A DNA stretch of 64,000 bases from Lysinibacillus sphaericus OT4b.31 (GTDB lineage Bacteria > Bacillota > Bacilli > Bacillales_A > Planococcaceae). Positions 1 through 8,493 of this stretch are shown here, one piece after another. A program made the position numbers and the translations under genes. Each line of letters opens with the position of its first letter. The first letter of the stretch is position 1. The notes beneath the pieces are model-generated. The model saw only the letters and a program-made list of their open reading frames with translations. It was not told the DNA's origin and made no database searches. The DNA lies in assembly GCF_000392615.1 (NCBI RefSeq), contig NZ_KB933398.1, positions 1,331,729 through 1,395,728 of the forward strand, in the 5' to 3' direction.

Positions 1-2505
1 TTGGATGAAACGAAGCTGAAAGACAAGGGTTTAACACAGTCCGATATTATCCAAATCATTCAAATGAATAATATTTCACTTCCAGGAGAACCGGTGTCAA
101 CAGTTGATGGAAAGATGCTGACGACACGAATTATTAGTACATTAACATCACCGGAAATGATTGCTGATTTAATCGTTTCGGTGAATCCAATAGACGGTCA
201 ATCATTAACAGTAGGAGATGTCGCTACCGTTGAACGGACGGAGCAAAAATCCATAACAGAAACACGCGCTAATAACCATCCAGCTGTATTGATGTCGGTT
301 CTACAAGAATCGGGAGCTAATACTGCTGAAGTATCTAAAGCCTTTCAGCAGGCATTAGCTGATCTACTTGCCACAGAGCAATATAGTGATGTAGTGGCTG
401 ATGTATTAGTAGACCAAGGTAATTATGTGGATGCAGCAATTGGCAATATTAGTACTTCTCTCCTCGTGGGTGGCTTATTTGCAATGCTTGTTTTGTTTGT
501 CTTTTTACGTGGTGTGAAAAGTCCGATTATTATTGGTATTGCTATTCCATATTCGGTTATTGTGACATTTGTTTTAATGTTTTTTGCCGATTTCTCACTT
601 AATATTATGACGTTAGGAGCATTAGCTCTCGGTATTGGGATGTTGGTTGATAATGCCATCGTCGTAATCGAAAATATTGAACGCCATTTAGGTCTTGGCA
701 AAGAGTCAGTAGAAGCAGCTAAACAAGGCACGAAGGAAGTTGCTTTAGCGATAACTGCATCAACACTGACGACAATAGCTGTCTTCATTCCAGTAATGTT
801 TATAGAAGGCTTAATTGGGCAAATTTTTACGGAATTTGCTCTTACGATTTCCTTTAGCTTAATTGCCTCATTGACGGTTGCACTAACGGTCGTGCCGATG
901 TTGGCAAGTCGTCTTTTAAAAATGAAAATCAAAAATATCAATGAGCTTCGTAAAGAATCATCATTTTATCAGCGTTACAAGGCATCGGTTGTATGGGTAT
1001 TGCATCACCGAATACTTGTGCTAATGACGACAATTCTTCTTTTTGCCATTGCGCTGTTCGGCTTAATGAAAATTGGTACCGAGTTTTTACCAGCAACGGA
1101 TGAAGGATTTGCATCGGTCAATGTGAATCTTGAAAAAGGTGCTGCTGTATCAGAAACAGAAAAGGTTGTTGCTAAAATCGAGCATCGATTGAAAGAAGAG
1201 CAAGATGTTGATGTATACGTTAGCTTAATTGGGGGGACGCAACAATCACAATCTCGAGGACAGACAAGTGCCAACCAAGCAGAAATGTATGTGAAACTGG
1301 TGCCACTAGCAAATCGAAAACGATCAATTTTTGAATTTGTTGAAGAGGTTGAACATGATCTTAAAAATGAACTTGGAGAACAGGTGGACATCACCTTTAA
1401 TGTTTCAACGACTTCAGGTTCATCACCGAATACATTAACGTTCAGGTTAACGGATTCGAATGAGCAACGTCTTCATGAGGCAGTTGAAAAAGTACAGAAG
1501 GAGCTCTTGAAAATTGAGCCGGTCACAAATGTTATGACTGATTTAGATAATACGGTACAAGAAATTCAAATCGAAGTGGACCGTGAAAAGGCAAAGGATT
1601 ACGGCTTTTTACCAGCACAAATTGCCCAAACAGTTAATCAAATGACAAAAGGTCAATTTACGTCGCAAATGATTGCAGAAGATGGAGCCGTATTATCAAT
1701 CTTTACAGGCTTTGGACAGGCTTTTAATGGCAGTATCGAATCTTTAAAGGCAATGCAACTGCGTTCACCTGCTGGGCTATTTGTCAAACTAGAGGATATT
1801 GCATCTGTTGCGGTACAGGAAGGGCCAATATCAATCCGCCGTTCCGATCAAGCGGCTGCCGTTGCATTTTTTGTTGACTATGAAACGAAGGAATCACTAG
1901 GAAGCATTTCAGACAAAGTTGATGTAGCTCTTGACAAAGCGAGCTTACCTTCTGAAACTCAAATTGTCTTTAGTGGTGATCGAGAGCTTTATGATAGTGC
2001 CATCGATGATATGCTCTTAGCTGTTGCACTTGCTGTGGTGCTTGTCTATATCGTTATGGCTGCGCAATTTGAATCGTTTAAATATCCGTTCGTCATCATG
2101 TTCACTGTACCTTTGATGATTATTGGTGTTGCGATTGCGATGTTTGCTACAAACACGCTAATCGGTGTGACTTCTGTTATAGGTATCTTAGTCCTTGTTG
2201 GTATTGTAGTGAATAACGGAATTGTGCTTGTAGACTATATCAATCAGCAAAAGGAACAAGGGATGGCCCCTTATGAGGCAATTTTACTTGCTACACAAGA
2301 TCGCCTTCGCCCAATTTTAATGACTGCACTTACAACTATTCTAGGATTACTTCCACTTGCATTTGGCATTGGTGAAGGAGCAGAGCTGAATCAGCCAATG
2401 GGAATCGCCGTTATTGGTGGCCTCGTGACATCCACCTTGCTGACATTATACATTGTGCCGATTGTTTATAGCTTACTCGATAAAGAAACAAGAAAAATGC
2501 AGTAG
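1..2505 (+). CDS. RND-family efflux transporter, 5'-truncated by the window edge
   Basis: This is the C-terminal 834 residues of an AcrB/SwrC-type resistance-nodulation-division pump, an inner-membrane proton-driven exporter of drugs, detergents or lipopeptides. About 200 N-terminal residues lie outside the window, because family members usually have 1,030-1,060. The first transmembrane block starts near residue 150. The proton-relay helix with its conserved aspartate (Asp217, in the motif GMLVDNAIVVIENI) is intact. A second periplasmic porter region covers about 360-680, and a second helical bundle follows to residue 830. The TTG at position 1 is not a credible start. The SDR gene follows 20 bp downstream and is probably co-transcribed. 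Family call is firm; the substrate cannot be read from sequence. Confidence 0.93.
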   Translation: MDETKLKDKGLTQSDIIQIIQMNNISLPGEPVSTVDGKMLTTRIISTLTSPEMIADLIVSVNPIDGQSLTVGDVATVERTEQKSITETRANNHPAVLMSVLQESGANTAEVSKAFQQALADLLATEQYSDVVADVLVDQGNYVDAAIGNISTSLLVGGLFAMLVLFVFLRGVKSPIIIGIAIPYSVIVTFVLMFFADFSLNIMTLGALALGIGMLVDNAIVVIENIERHLGLGKESVEAAKQGTKEVALAITASTLTTIAVFIPVMFIEGLIGQIFTEFALTISFSLIASLTVALTVVPMLASRLLKMKIKNINELRKESSFYQRYKASVVWVLHHRILVLMTTILLFAIALFGLMKIGTEFLPATDEGFASVNVNLEKGAAVSETEKVVAKIEHRLKEEQDVDVYVSLIGGTQQSQSRGQTSANQAEMYVKLVPLANRKRSIFEFVEEVEHDLKNELGEQVDITFNVSTTSGSSPNTLTFRLTDSNEQRLHEAVEKVQKELLKIEPVTNVMTDLDNTVQEIQIEVDREKAKDYGFLPAQIAQTVNQMTKGQFTSQMIAEDGAVLSIFTGFGQAFNGSIESLKAMQLRSPAGLFVKLEDIASVAVQEGPISIRRSDQAAAVAFFVDYETKESLGSISDKVDVALDKASLPSETQIVFSGDRELYDSAIDDMLLAVALAVVLVYIVMAAQFESFKYPFVIMFTVPLMIIGVAIAMFATNTLIGVTSVIGILVLVGIVVNNGIVLVDYINQQKEQGMAPYEAILLATQDRLRPILMTALTTILGLLPLAFGIGEGAELNQPMGIAVIGGLVTSTLLTLYIVPIVYSLLDKETRKMQ

Positions 2506-2525
2506 AGATATGGGGGAAATGGGAG

Positions 2526-3611
2526 ATGGGTGTTCATTTTTTTACAGGTTTTCCAGGGTTTATCTCAAGTCAGTTAATTCGTGAATTATTTCGGAAAAAT
2601 AAAACACAGGAAGTCATTACGATTGTCCTAGTAGGTGAATTACTAAAAGCAGAAATAGAAAAAAATAACATACTAGCGGAGTTTCCGAATTGCTCAATTC
2701 GGATTGTAGAAGGGGATATAACGCTCCCCAATATAGGTCTAGAAAATCAACAAGTACAGGAAATTTTACCTCAAATTGAAGTGATGTGGCATTTAGCGGC
2801 AATTTATGATTTAGCAGTGCCCCGCGATATAGCTTGGAAGGTGAATGTGCATGGAACTGCAATGGTCAATGATTTTGTGCGCATGCTACCGAATTTAAAG
2901 CGTTATATGTACTTTAGTACAGCGTATGTGGCTGGCTTGCGTGAAGGTGTTTTACGTGAGAATGAGCTTATTCGTCCACGTGCATTTAAAAATTATTATG
3001 AGGAAACAAAGTATGAGGCTGAACATCGTGTGGAAGATTTAAAGTCGGAGGTTCCTCTAACAATTATTCGTCCTGGTATTGTACGAGGGCATTCTGAAAC
3101 AGGAAAAACAATCAAATTTGATGGGCCGTATTTCTTTTTAAATATGGTTGATAAATTAAAATGTTTGCCATTCATTCCGTATATCGGAGATTCAAATTCA
3201 ACGATAAATGTCGTACCGATAGATTATATTTTAAAGGCCTCTATATTTATAATGGATGAAAAAAGTGCCGAAGGGAAAACACTGCATTTGACAGACCCTA
3301 CTCCTCATCCTGTACAGGAAGTATATCGAACAATGGTAAAACTATTGACCAATCACTACCCAAAGGGGCGCTTACCGCTGATTTTTGCAAAAAAATCGTT
3401 GCAAGTCCCATTCATTCGAAAAAAATTAGGGGTTGAGCAAGAAACCTTAGATTATTTAACATGGAATGCGATGTTTGATACAACAGAAGCGGTTGCTATT
3501 TTACAAAAAGGTGGTATAACATGTCCTGACTTTATACAGACTATGCCAATGATGGTTAATTTTTATGTAGCGCATAAAGAAGATGAAAGCTATCAAATAC
3601 AGATTAAATAA
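2526..3611 (+). CDS. SDR-family NAD(P)-dependent oxidoreductase, thioester-reductase/male-sterility type
   Basis: This 361-residue extended short-chain dehydrogenase resembles the NAD-binding_4 group, which includes thioester reductase and fatty acyl-CoA reductase domains. The nucleotide-binding loop TGFPGF lies at residues 7-12. A YxxxK active-site pair is present (Tyr158, Lys162), preceded by the FSTAYV segment near residue 132. No carrier-protein or adenylation domain is attached, so it is a stand-alone enzyme. It starts with ATG behind GGGGGAAATGGGAG-like purines, 20 bp after the efflux pump gene, which suggests one transcript. Substrate is unknown; reduction of an acyl thioester or an aldehyde/ketone is an inference from the family. 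Confidence 0.85.
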   Translation: MGVHFFTGFPGFISSQLIRELFRKNKTQEVITIVLVGELLKAEIEKNNILAEFPNCSIRIVEGDITLPNIGLENQQVQEILPQIEVMWHLAAIYDLAVPRDIAWKVNVHGTAMVNDFVRMLPNLKRYMYFSTAYVAGLREGVLRENELIRPRAFKNYYEETKYEAEHRVEDLKSEVPLTIIRPGIVRGHSETGKTIKFDGPYFFLNMVDKLKCLPFIPYIGDSNSTINVVPIDYILKASIFIMDEKSAEGKTLHLTDPTPHPVQEVYRTMVKLLTNHYPKGRLPLIFAKKSLQVPFIRKKLGVEQETLDYLTWNAMFDTTEAVAILQKGGITCPDFIQTMPMMVNFYVAHKEDESYQIQIK

Positions 3612-3624
3612 GGCATAGATATTT

Positions 3625-3653
3625 TTGTCAGTAATAAATGATAGTGCTATAAT
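3625..3653 (+). promoter_or_regulatory. Sigma-A promoter of the riboswitch-terC transcript
   Basis: TTGTCA at 3625-3630 and TATAAT at 3648-3653 are separated by exactly 17 bp. The -10 is extended by TGC just upstream. The predicted start near 3660 is only 10-30 bases before the riboswitch core. Confidence 0.8.
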
Positions 3654-3671
3654 AACATTACAGAAGAAAAT

Positions 3672-3890
3672 TCCTTTGACATTTGTCAAAGGGGAGTAGC
3701 TAGCAGATGCGAGCGATGTATCTGGTTTCACATCCGTCAAAAACGGTGAAAACCATCGGGTGTGAGAGCATATGACTTAAGTGAAGATATAAAACCCACA
3801 ATAGTGGAGATTTATGCACTAAAAGCGAAGTAACAGTTATAATTTGCTTAGCAAGGGAGGTGTCTCAAAGTCATTTGAGACACCTCCTTC
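3672..3890 (+). ncRNA. yybP-ykoY (manganese) riboswitch with expression-platform hairpin
   Basis: The 5' core AAAGGGGAGTAGC (3688-3700) is the hallmark of the yybP-ykoY aptamer. The matching 3' core CTTAGCAAGG is at 3847-3856, about 150 bases later, as in Bacillus leaders. It runs directly into a perfect 14-bp stem with a four-base loop (3856-3887), placed like the terminator or sequestering hairpin of the B. subtilis ykoY leader, though only two T residues follow it. The downstream gene is a TerC-family protein, one of the classical targets of this riboswitch. Internal helices were not folded; the call rests on the two core strings and the context. Confidence 0.8.
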
Positions 3891-4100
3891 TGTGCGGTGG
3901 GCATAGTGAATAGTACAATGGATGAACGAGGTGGTCGACAACTGACCGTAAAAGTCCGATTGGTTCAACTACCAATCCGTGGGGGAAGACCTCCCACGAA
4001 TTGGAGTTTCACTTATCCCATTTGGCATATCAGGTAGCCTCCTTTTCTTTTGCGCGTGTAGTGATTGTAAATTATTTGGGGTAGATAAAGCTTTAAGGAG
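3891..4100 (+). other. Structured leader between riboswitch and terC
   Basis: No open frame of note. It holds three consecutive hairpins: GGTC/GACC at 3933-3947, GATTGG/CCAATC at 3958-3977 and CGTGGG/CCCACG at 3978-3998. A pyrimidine-rich stretch follows at 4036-4052. The AAGGAGG ribosome-binding site of terC is near 4094. A function in regulation is inferred only from position. Confidence 0.5.
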
Positions 4101-4109
4101 GCGCATTGA

Positions 4110-4874
4110 ATGGAAGCAATATTATTACAATATGGCTGGGTACTCATTGTACTAGTAGTATTAGAAGGATTATTAGCAGCAGACAATGCAGTTGTGATGG
4201 CTGTAATGGTTAAACACTTACCACATGAACAACAAAAAAAAGCATTATTTTACGGACTATTTGGGGCATTAATTTTCCGATTCGCTGCTCTGTTTGTTAT
4301 TACAGTATTAGTGAATTATTGGCAAATCCAAGCAATTGGGGCAGCCTATTTACTATTCATGTCCGCAAAAAATATTTATGACTTGAAAAAGCACAAAGAT
4401 GAGCCTGAGCAAGAATATGAGGGAAAACCTAAAAAAAAGGGCTCTGGCTTTTGGATGACTGTTGTTAAAGTAGAATTAGCAGATATAGCTTTTGCAATTG
4501 ATTCAATGCTAGCTGCAGTTGCTATTGCAGTGACATTGCCGCATCTAGGTGATTTTGATATAGGAGGCATCAATGGCGGGCAATTTAGTGTCATGTTACT
4601 TGGAGGCTTTATTGGGGTCATTATGATGCGTTTTGCAGCACAATGGTTTGTTAAAGTCTTAAATGACTATCCTTCACTTGAAACGGCAGCATTTTTAATC
4701 GTCGGCTGGGTAGGAGTGAAGCTTGTTGTATTAACATTAGCACATAAAAATGTGGGCATTTTACCTGCAGAATTCCCACACTCAACTGCATGGGAATTAA
4801 CCTTCTGGATTGTTTTAATAGCAATAGCATTAGGCGGATACTTAATTGGAGTGCGAAATAAAAAAACGAACTAA
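4110..4874 (+). CDS. TerC-family integral membrane protein
   Basis: This 254-residue protein has about seven hydrophobic helices and matches the TerC family (Bacillus YkoY/YceF-like, E. coli Alx-like). The acidic membrane motif ADNAVVMA near residues 23-30 and a second acidic helix ELADIAFAIDS near 122-132 are the family's likely metal-coordinating segments. A charged cytoplasmic loop (KKHKDEPEQEYEGKPKKK) lies between helices 3 and 4. The ATG at 4110 has an AAGGAGG site. Recent work links such proteins to Mn2+ efflux or metalation of secreted proteins, which agrees with the manganese riboswitch upstream. It appears monocistronic: an inverted repeat follows. Confidence 0.92.
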   Translation: MEAILLQYGWVLIVLVVLEGLLAADNAVVMAVMVKHLPHEQQKKALFYGLFGALIFRFAALFVITVLVNYWQIQAIGAAYLLFMSAKNIYDLKKHKDEPEQEYEGKPKKKGSGFWMTVVKVELADIAFAIDSMLAAVAIAVTLPHLGDFDIGGINGGQFSVMLLGGFIGVIMMRFAAQWFVKVLNDYPSLETAAFLIVGWVGVKLVVLTLAHKNVGILPAEFPHSTAWELTFWIVLIAIALGGYLIGVRNKKTN

Positions 4875-4885
4875 ATAATTTTTCG

Positions 4886-5104
4886 AGGTTGTCCCAAAAT
4901 TAAAAACAATAAGCTTAGAGGTATCCTATTATGTTATTTTTTGATACAAGGTAAAATCCGCGTAGACTCCTGTGAATCGTTTAACGACGAAAGCGGAGGG
5001 TCAACGGAGCGACAGCAGCAAATGTTCTATGTGGCGAAAGTGAAGCGGATTTTAACTATATAGGAAGACGGGCATTATTGTTTAAAGTACTTTGGGACAG
5101 CCCC
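4886..5104. repeat. Nested inverted repeat element (about 220 bp)
   Basis: Outer arms GGTTGTCCCAAA...ACAAT (4887-4910) and its imperfect complement ATTGTTTAAAG...TTTGGGACAGCC (about 5077-5102) enclose inner arms TAAAATCCGC and GCGGATTTTA. A related half copy (GGCTGTTCCAAAGTTAAAAACAATAGGC region) sits at about 19779-19809, so this is a dispersed family rather than a private terminator. It has no open frame, so it is MITE-like or a non-coding palindromic repeat. It may also end the terC transcript. Confidence 0.65.
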
Positions 5105-5174
5105 TTTCTTTTTATTCCTATTTTTTCTATACTAATATCAAGTTTGGCATCAAGAGGTGGAAGGGGTTGGTGAA

Positions 5175-6530
5175 GTGCCGTGGAAAAAATCATCGAATAA
5201 ACTCGTGACACCGTTTCAGGTACTTGTTTCTTATTATTTTATAGCAATAGCGATTTCCTTCCTGTTATTAAGACTCCCCGGTGTGCATAAAGAGGGTGTG
5301 GAGGTCTCACTATTAGATAGTTTATTTACAGCTGTGAGTGCTGTTAGCGTGACAGGACTGACGACTGTTAATATATCAGCGACCTACACAACATTCGGTC
5401 TAGTCATGGTGCTTGTCATTTTGCAGCTAGGTGCGATTGGCATAATGTCACTCGGTACATTTGTTTGGTTGCTCGTTGGAAAAAAAATTGGTATGCGTGA
5501 GCGTCAACTGATTATGATTGACCATAATCAGTACAATCTATCAGGTGTTGTCCAGCTTATTCGGGAAATATTGAAAATCTTAATTGGTATTGAATTAGTA
5601 GGAGCTATTATCTTAACGGCACACTTTACGAATTATTTCGATACATTTGAGGAGGCACTTATTCACGGTGTCTTTGCCTCTATTTCTGCTACTACGAACG
5701 GTGGCTTTGATATTACGGGGATGAGTTTGCAGCCATTTCATAATGACTACTTTGTGCAGCTGGTAACGATGGTGCTGATTGTTTGTGGAGCAATCGGATT
5801 CCCGGTGTTGATTGAAGTGAAAACGTTTTTACTCAATAGACATGCAAACTTCCGATTCAGTTTATTTACCAAAATTACGACCTCGACATATGCGATTTTA
5901 TTTGTTGTAGGTGCACTTGTTATTTTACTGCTTGAGTCATTCCACTCCTTTAAGGGAATGCCTTGGCATGAGGCTATTTTTTCAGCAATGTATCATTCTG
6001 TTTCGACTCGTTCGGCAGGGCTTACCACGTATGATGTAACAACCTTTAGTGAAGCCACTGATATATTTATGAGCTTTTTAATGTTTATTGGTTCTTCTCC
6101 AAGCTCAGTTGGAGGTGGGATACGGACAACGACTTTTGCTATCGCTATTTTATTCTTAATCACGTTTGCAAGAGGGAGAGAAGATATTCAAGTATTTGGA
6201 CGTGAAATCCATCTAATTGATGTTTTTCGCTCGTTTGTTGTTATTTTATTGGCCTGCTTCATGGTATTAACTGCTACAATTATTTTACTGATTACGGAGC
6301 CGCACGCGACACTCATTCAAATTATCTTTGAAATTACATCGGCGTTCGGAACATGTGGGATGTCCTTAGGAATTACTTCAGATTTATCGGTAATCGGTAA
6401 ATTTATTATTATTATTTTAATGTTTATTGGTCGAGTCGGTTTAATATCTTTCCTTTATACACTCGGTGGTGGTGGAAGAGCAAAAAAATCAAGCTACCAC
6501 TATCCAAAGGAAAGAGTCATTATTGGGTAA
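5175..6530 (+). CDS. ktrB: KtrB/TrkH-type potassium uptake channel subunit
   Basis: This is an integral-membrane potassium transporter of the Ktr/Trk superfamily, about 451 residues, the family's usual size. The four pore-loop filters are visible: SVTGL near residue 55, TTNGG near 175, STRSAG near 280 and GTCGMS near 395. The longer frame opens at GTG 5157 without a good ribosome-binding site. The GTG at 5175 has AGGGG about 9 bases upstream and is the more likely start. The regulatory KtrA/TrkA NAD-binding partner is not encoded next to it, as is the case for ktrD of B. subtilis. A terminator follows at 6564. Confidence 0.88.
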   Translation: MPWKKSSNKLVTPFQVLVSYYFIAIAISFLLLRLPGVHKEGVEVSLLDSLFTAVSAVSVTGLTTVNISATYTTFGLVMVLVILQLGAIGIMSLGTFVWLLVGKKIGMRERQLIMIDHNQYNLSGVVQLIREILKILIGIELVGAIILTAHFTNYFDTFEEALIHGVFASISATTNGGFDITGMSLQPFHNDYFVQLVTMVLIVCGAIGFPVLIEVKTFLLNRHANFRFSLFTKITTSTYAILFVVGALVILLLESFHSFKGMPWHEAIFSAMYHSVSTRSAGLTTYDVTTFSEATDIFMSFLMFIGSSPSSVGGGIRTTTFAIAILFLITFARGREDIQVFGREIHLIDVFRSFVVILLACFMVLTATIILLITEPHATLIQIIFEITSAFGTCGMSLGITSDLSVIGKFIIIILMFIGRVGLISFLYTLGGGGRAKKSSYHYPKERVIIG

Positions 6531-6563
6531 GAAGCCTAAATCATCGGTATAAAAGGTTTTTGC

Positions 6564-6594
6564 GGGGGGTGTATTCTTGAATTGCCCCCTTTTT
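6564..6594 (+). terminator. Intrinsic terminator after ktrB
   Basis: A G6 run at 6564-6569 pairs with CCCCC at 6585-6589 and is followed by TTTTT. It lies 33 bp past the ktrB stop. Confidence 0.75.
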
Positions 6595-6634
6595 GCCCCT
6601 TAAAGGTTAGTTTTTAAGGTAAACTTCGAATTTT

Positions 6635-7130
6635 TTAAGAATTTCTTTCGTGTTCAGGTGTAAGGTGCAAGTAAGTGTTAACCGTAATGTCTATATTTTT
6701 ATGGCCCAATCTTGTACTTACAGTTTTAATATCTACTCCAGCTTCTAAGTTTTTAATTATTTCATTTTCTTATTTCCAATTTAATCCATTAATTAAGTCC
6801 CTCTATAGTCATCGTCCGATAACTAGATTTTGATTTTGGCGGACCTAAACCTTTTGAAGTACGTTGCCGATTAACTGTAAGGGTTTTGTTTTCAAAATCA
6901 ATATCTGACCAAAATAAACCTAATAACTCGCCACTACGTAATCCTTGATGAGGCAAAGTTATTACCATTCCACGTTTGAAAATATCTTCATCTTCATTTT
7001 TAATTGCAGTTAATAACTGTTTAACCCCATGTTTGTTTAAAAATACTTCCTCTTCTTTTGAAATTTGTATACCTCTTAATAAATTTTTCTCCAATTTATC
7101 AGGTTCTACAGCGCTGTTAATTATTGCTAT
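6635..7130 (-). pseudogene. Tyrosine recombinase (phage integrase) remnant with internal deletion
   Basis: On the minus strand, a 5' block reads through the first catalytic arginine region (GLRSGELLGLFWSDIDFE) to RTMTIEGLN and then stops near 6789. A second block (about 6635-6750) encodes GVDIKTVSTRLGHKNI and NTYLHLTPEH, the integrase C-terminus with its catalytic tyrosine. The segment that should carry the HxxR box is missing between them, and the upstream N-terminal SAM-like domain is also absent. It cannot encode an active recombinase. Typical of a decayed prophage or integrative element whose other genes are lost. Confidence 0.82.
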
Positions 7131-7234
7131 ATTTCACCGTAAATCCCGTCTACAGTGTGTTTTTTGCATAACCGTTTTCAAATAACAATTCGTTAATAAA
7201 TAATCCGAAAGAATCAAAAGACTATAAATCATTC

Positions 7235-7504
7235 GTGAGATTAGTAGCCTCACAAGTAGGACCAGATGAACTTTTTACGGCAGAAATAAGATTGAGCAAT
7301 AATGTTTATCGCAAGATACCTAAATCATTCAGCAAAAAGAACATCAGCAAGCTGGAAATGGCGCGTTACGACCTACAACTAAGCCAAGAAGGCATAGACA
7401 ATCTAGTAAAAGGCATTAAAGACGGTCTGAGTAAGGTAATTCGGCATGACGATAGCCAAGTAACAGCGTTGATTGCTCGTAAGTTTTATTCAGATAATCC
7501 GTGA
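7235..7504 (+). CDS. Hypothetical protein, probably a truncated phage-like fragment
   Basis: I do not recognise this family. The frame is open from about 7170 without a start codon and first offers GTG at 7235, with no convincing ribosome-binding site. The product (about 89 residues) is basic and soluble, with a strand-rich N-terminal part (ELFTAEIRLSNNVYRKIP) and an amphipathic helix near the C-terminus. It lies between an integrase remnant and a broken zinc-ribbon fragment, so it is most likely the surviving 3' part of a gene from the same decayed element. Confidence 0.35.
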   Translation: MRLVASQVGPDELFTAEIRLSNNVYRKIPKSFSKKNISKLEMARYDLQLSQEGIDNLVKGIKDGLSKVIRHDDSQVTALIARKFYSDNP

Positions 7505-7589
7505 GCAGAGGTAACAATAGAATGGGGTGCTTAGAGGATGTATGCAAGGAAGTTAAACAACAGCGAGCAAAAAAGATTAATTAGCATAA

Positions 7590-7742
7590 CCGCACATCTT
7601 CTCCTTTGTTTGCAAGGGCTGCCAGAAACGAAAAGCTTATGATCCAACTAAAAAATGCAGAGGCTGCAAGACATATAGGCAGTTAAGAAGCATTGGAAAA
7701 GAGCTTGAACAGATTAGTAAATTGCGTAGGTGGGGGAAATAA
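7590..7742 (+). pseudogene. Zinc-ribbon-like fragment without start codon
   Basis: An open stretch of 50 codons has no start. It encodes two CxxC pairs (CKGC and CRGC, 15 residues apart from first to first) followed by KTYRQLRSIGKELEQISKL and a stop. A different frame opens with ATG at about 7537 and ends in the middle of this stretch, so a frameshift is likely. Appearance suggests the tail of a small phage or mobile-element zinc-finger protein. Confidence 0.35.
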
Positions 7743-7779
7743 CAAAAAATACCTCGAGTACAAAAAATACTCGAGGTAT
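7743..7779 (-). terminator. Perfect 12-bp hairpin, T-run on the minus strand
   Basis: Arms ATACCTCGAGTA (7749-7760) and TACTCGAGGTAT (7768-7779) enclose a 7-base loop. On the minus strand the stem is followed by TTTTTTGTT. No minus-strand gene is seen to its right, so its client is unknown. Confidence 0.55.
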
Positions 7780-8477
7780 CACAGAAGATTGACGAACAAT
7801 TTTTTGAACTTTTTTTTTGTGAATTATAGATAAAAATATAACATAATTCAATCGTTAATCTGCTGCTTTCCACATATTTTGTTCAAATTATAATATTTTA
7901 AAATCTAAAATAATAGTTAAAATATATAATTTGTGAATAGAATTACTTATTTAAAGTATAATTTGCTAAATAATGTGTCTTTATCTAAAATTTATCTTAT
8001 GGGAAAACACAAAAATATCCTACCAGGATATTTCCTAAAACTATAAGTTTATGGAGGTGTTAAAAATGTAATATATGTGAAGGTGAGTAATTATAGTATT
8101 TTTGAAAACAGCTACTATGTTTCTCATAAATTATTTAAAACAATTAAAATCTAATAATAATGGCATCTGTATCTCCTATTCAAGTTGTACATAATAATAT
8201 TCTTCACTTATTTTATATATTTTAAATGACTGTGCAGATTATGGGGATTCCGATTTTTTACTAAGTCACTAGACTAAGAGTTAGTTTAAGCATTATAAAA
8301 GAACAAGTTTCTTCTTAATTATGTAGCTCCTTCATGGGCAACTATTAAAAAGATTGTATCAATTATGTCGGTTGTTATGAGTATCAAACAAGGCCACAAT
8401 ATAAATGCTTTTGTTGTGATTTGACATATTCACTTCATCTAAAAGTAGATGAATGGTAGTTTTTGTGAATAAAACGT
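7780..8477. other. Gene-free AT-rich stretch
   Basis: No gene could be supported in about 700 bp. It contains a hairpin AAATATCCT/AGGATATTT (8013-8033), then a good GGAGGTG ribosome-binding site near 8053 followed by ATG and an immediate TAA, which looks like a dead start. The proximal part must hold the phospholipase promoter. Confidence 0.5.
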
Positions 8478-8493
8478 GAAGGAGATAGTAATT

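Noticed and set aside
3856..3887. Stand-alone intrinsic terminator of the SDR gene
   Set aside because: It lies inside the leader started at about 3660 and directly follows the riboswitch 3' core, so it belongs to the riboswitch platform.
8299..8424. Bacteriocin-like peptide stretch (APSWATIKKIVSIMSVVMSI)
   Set aside because: The frame has no start codon upstream of the amphipathic part and no ribosome-binding site.
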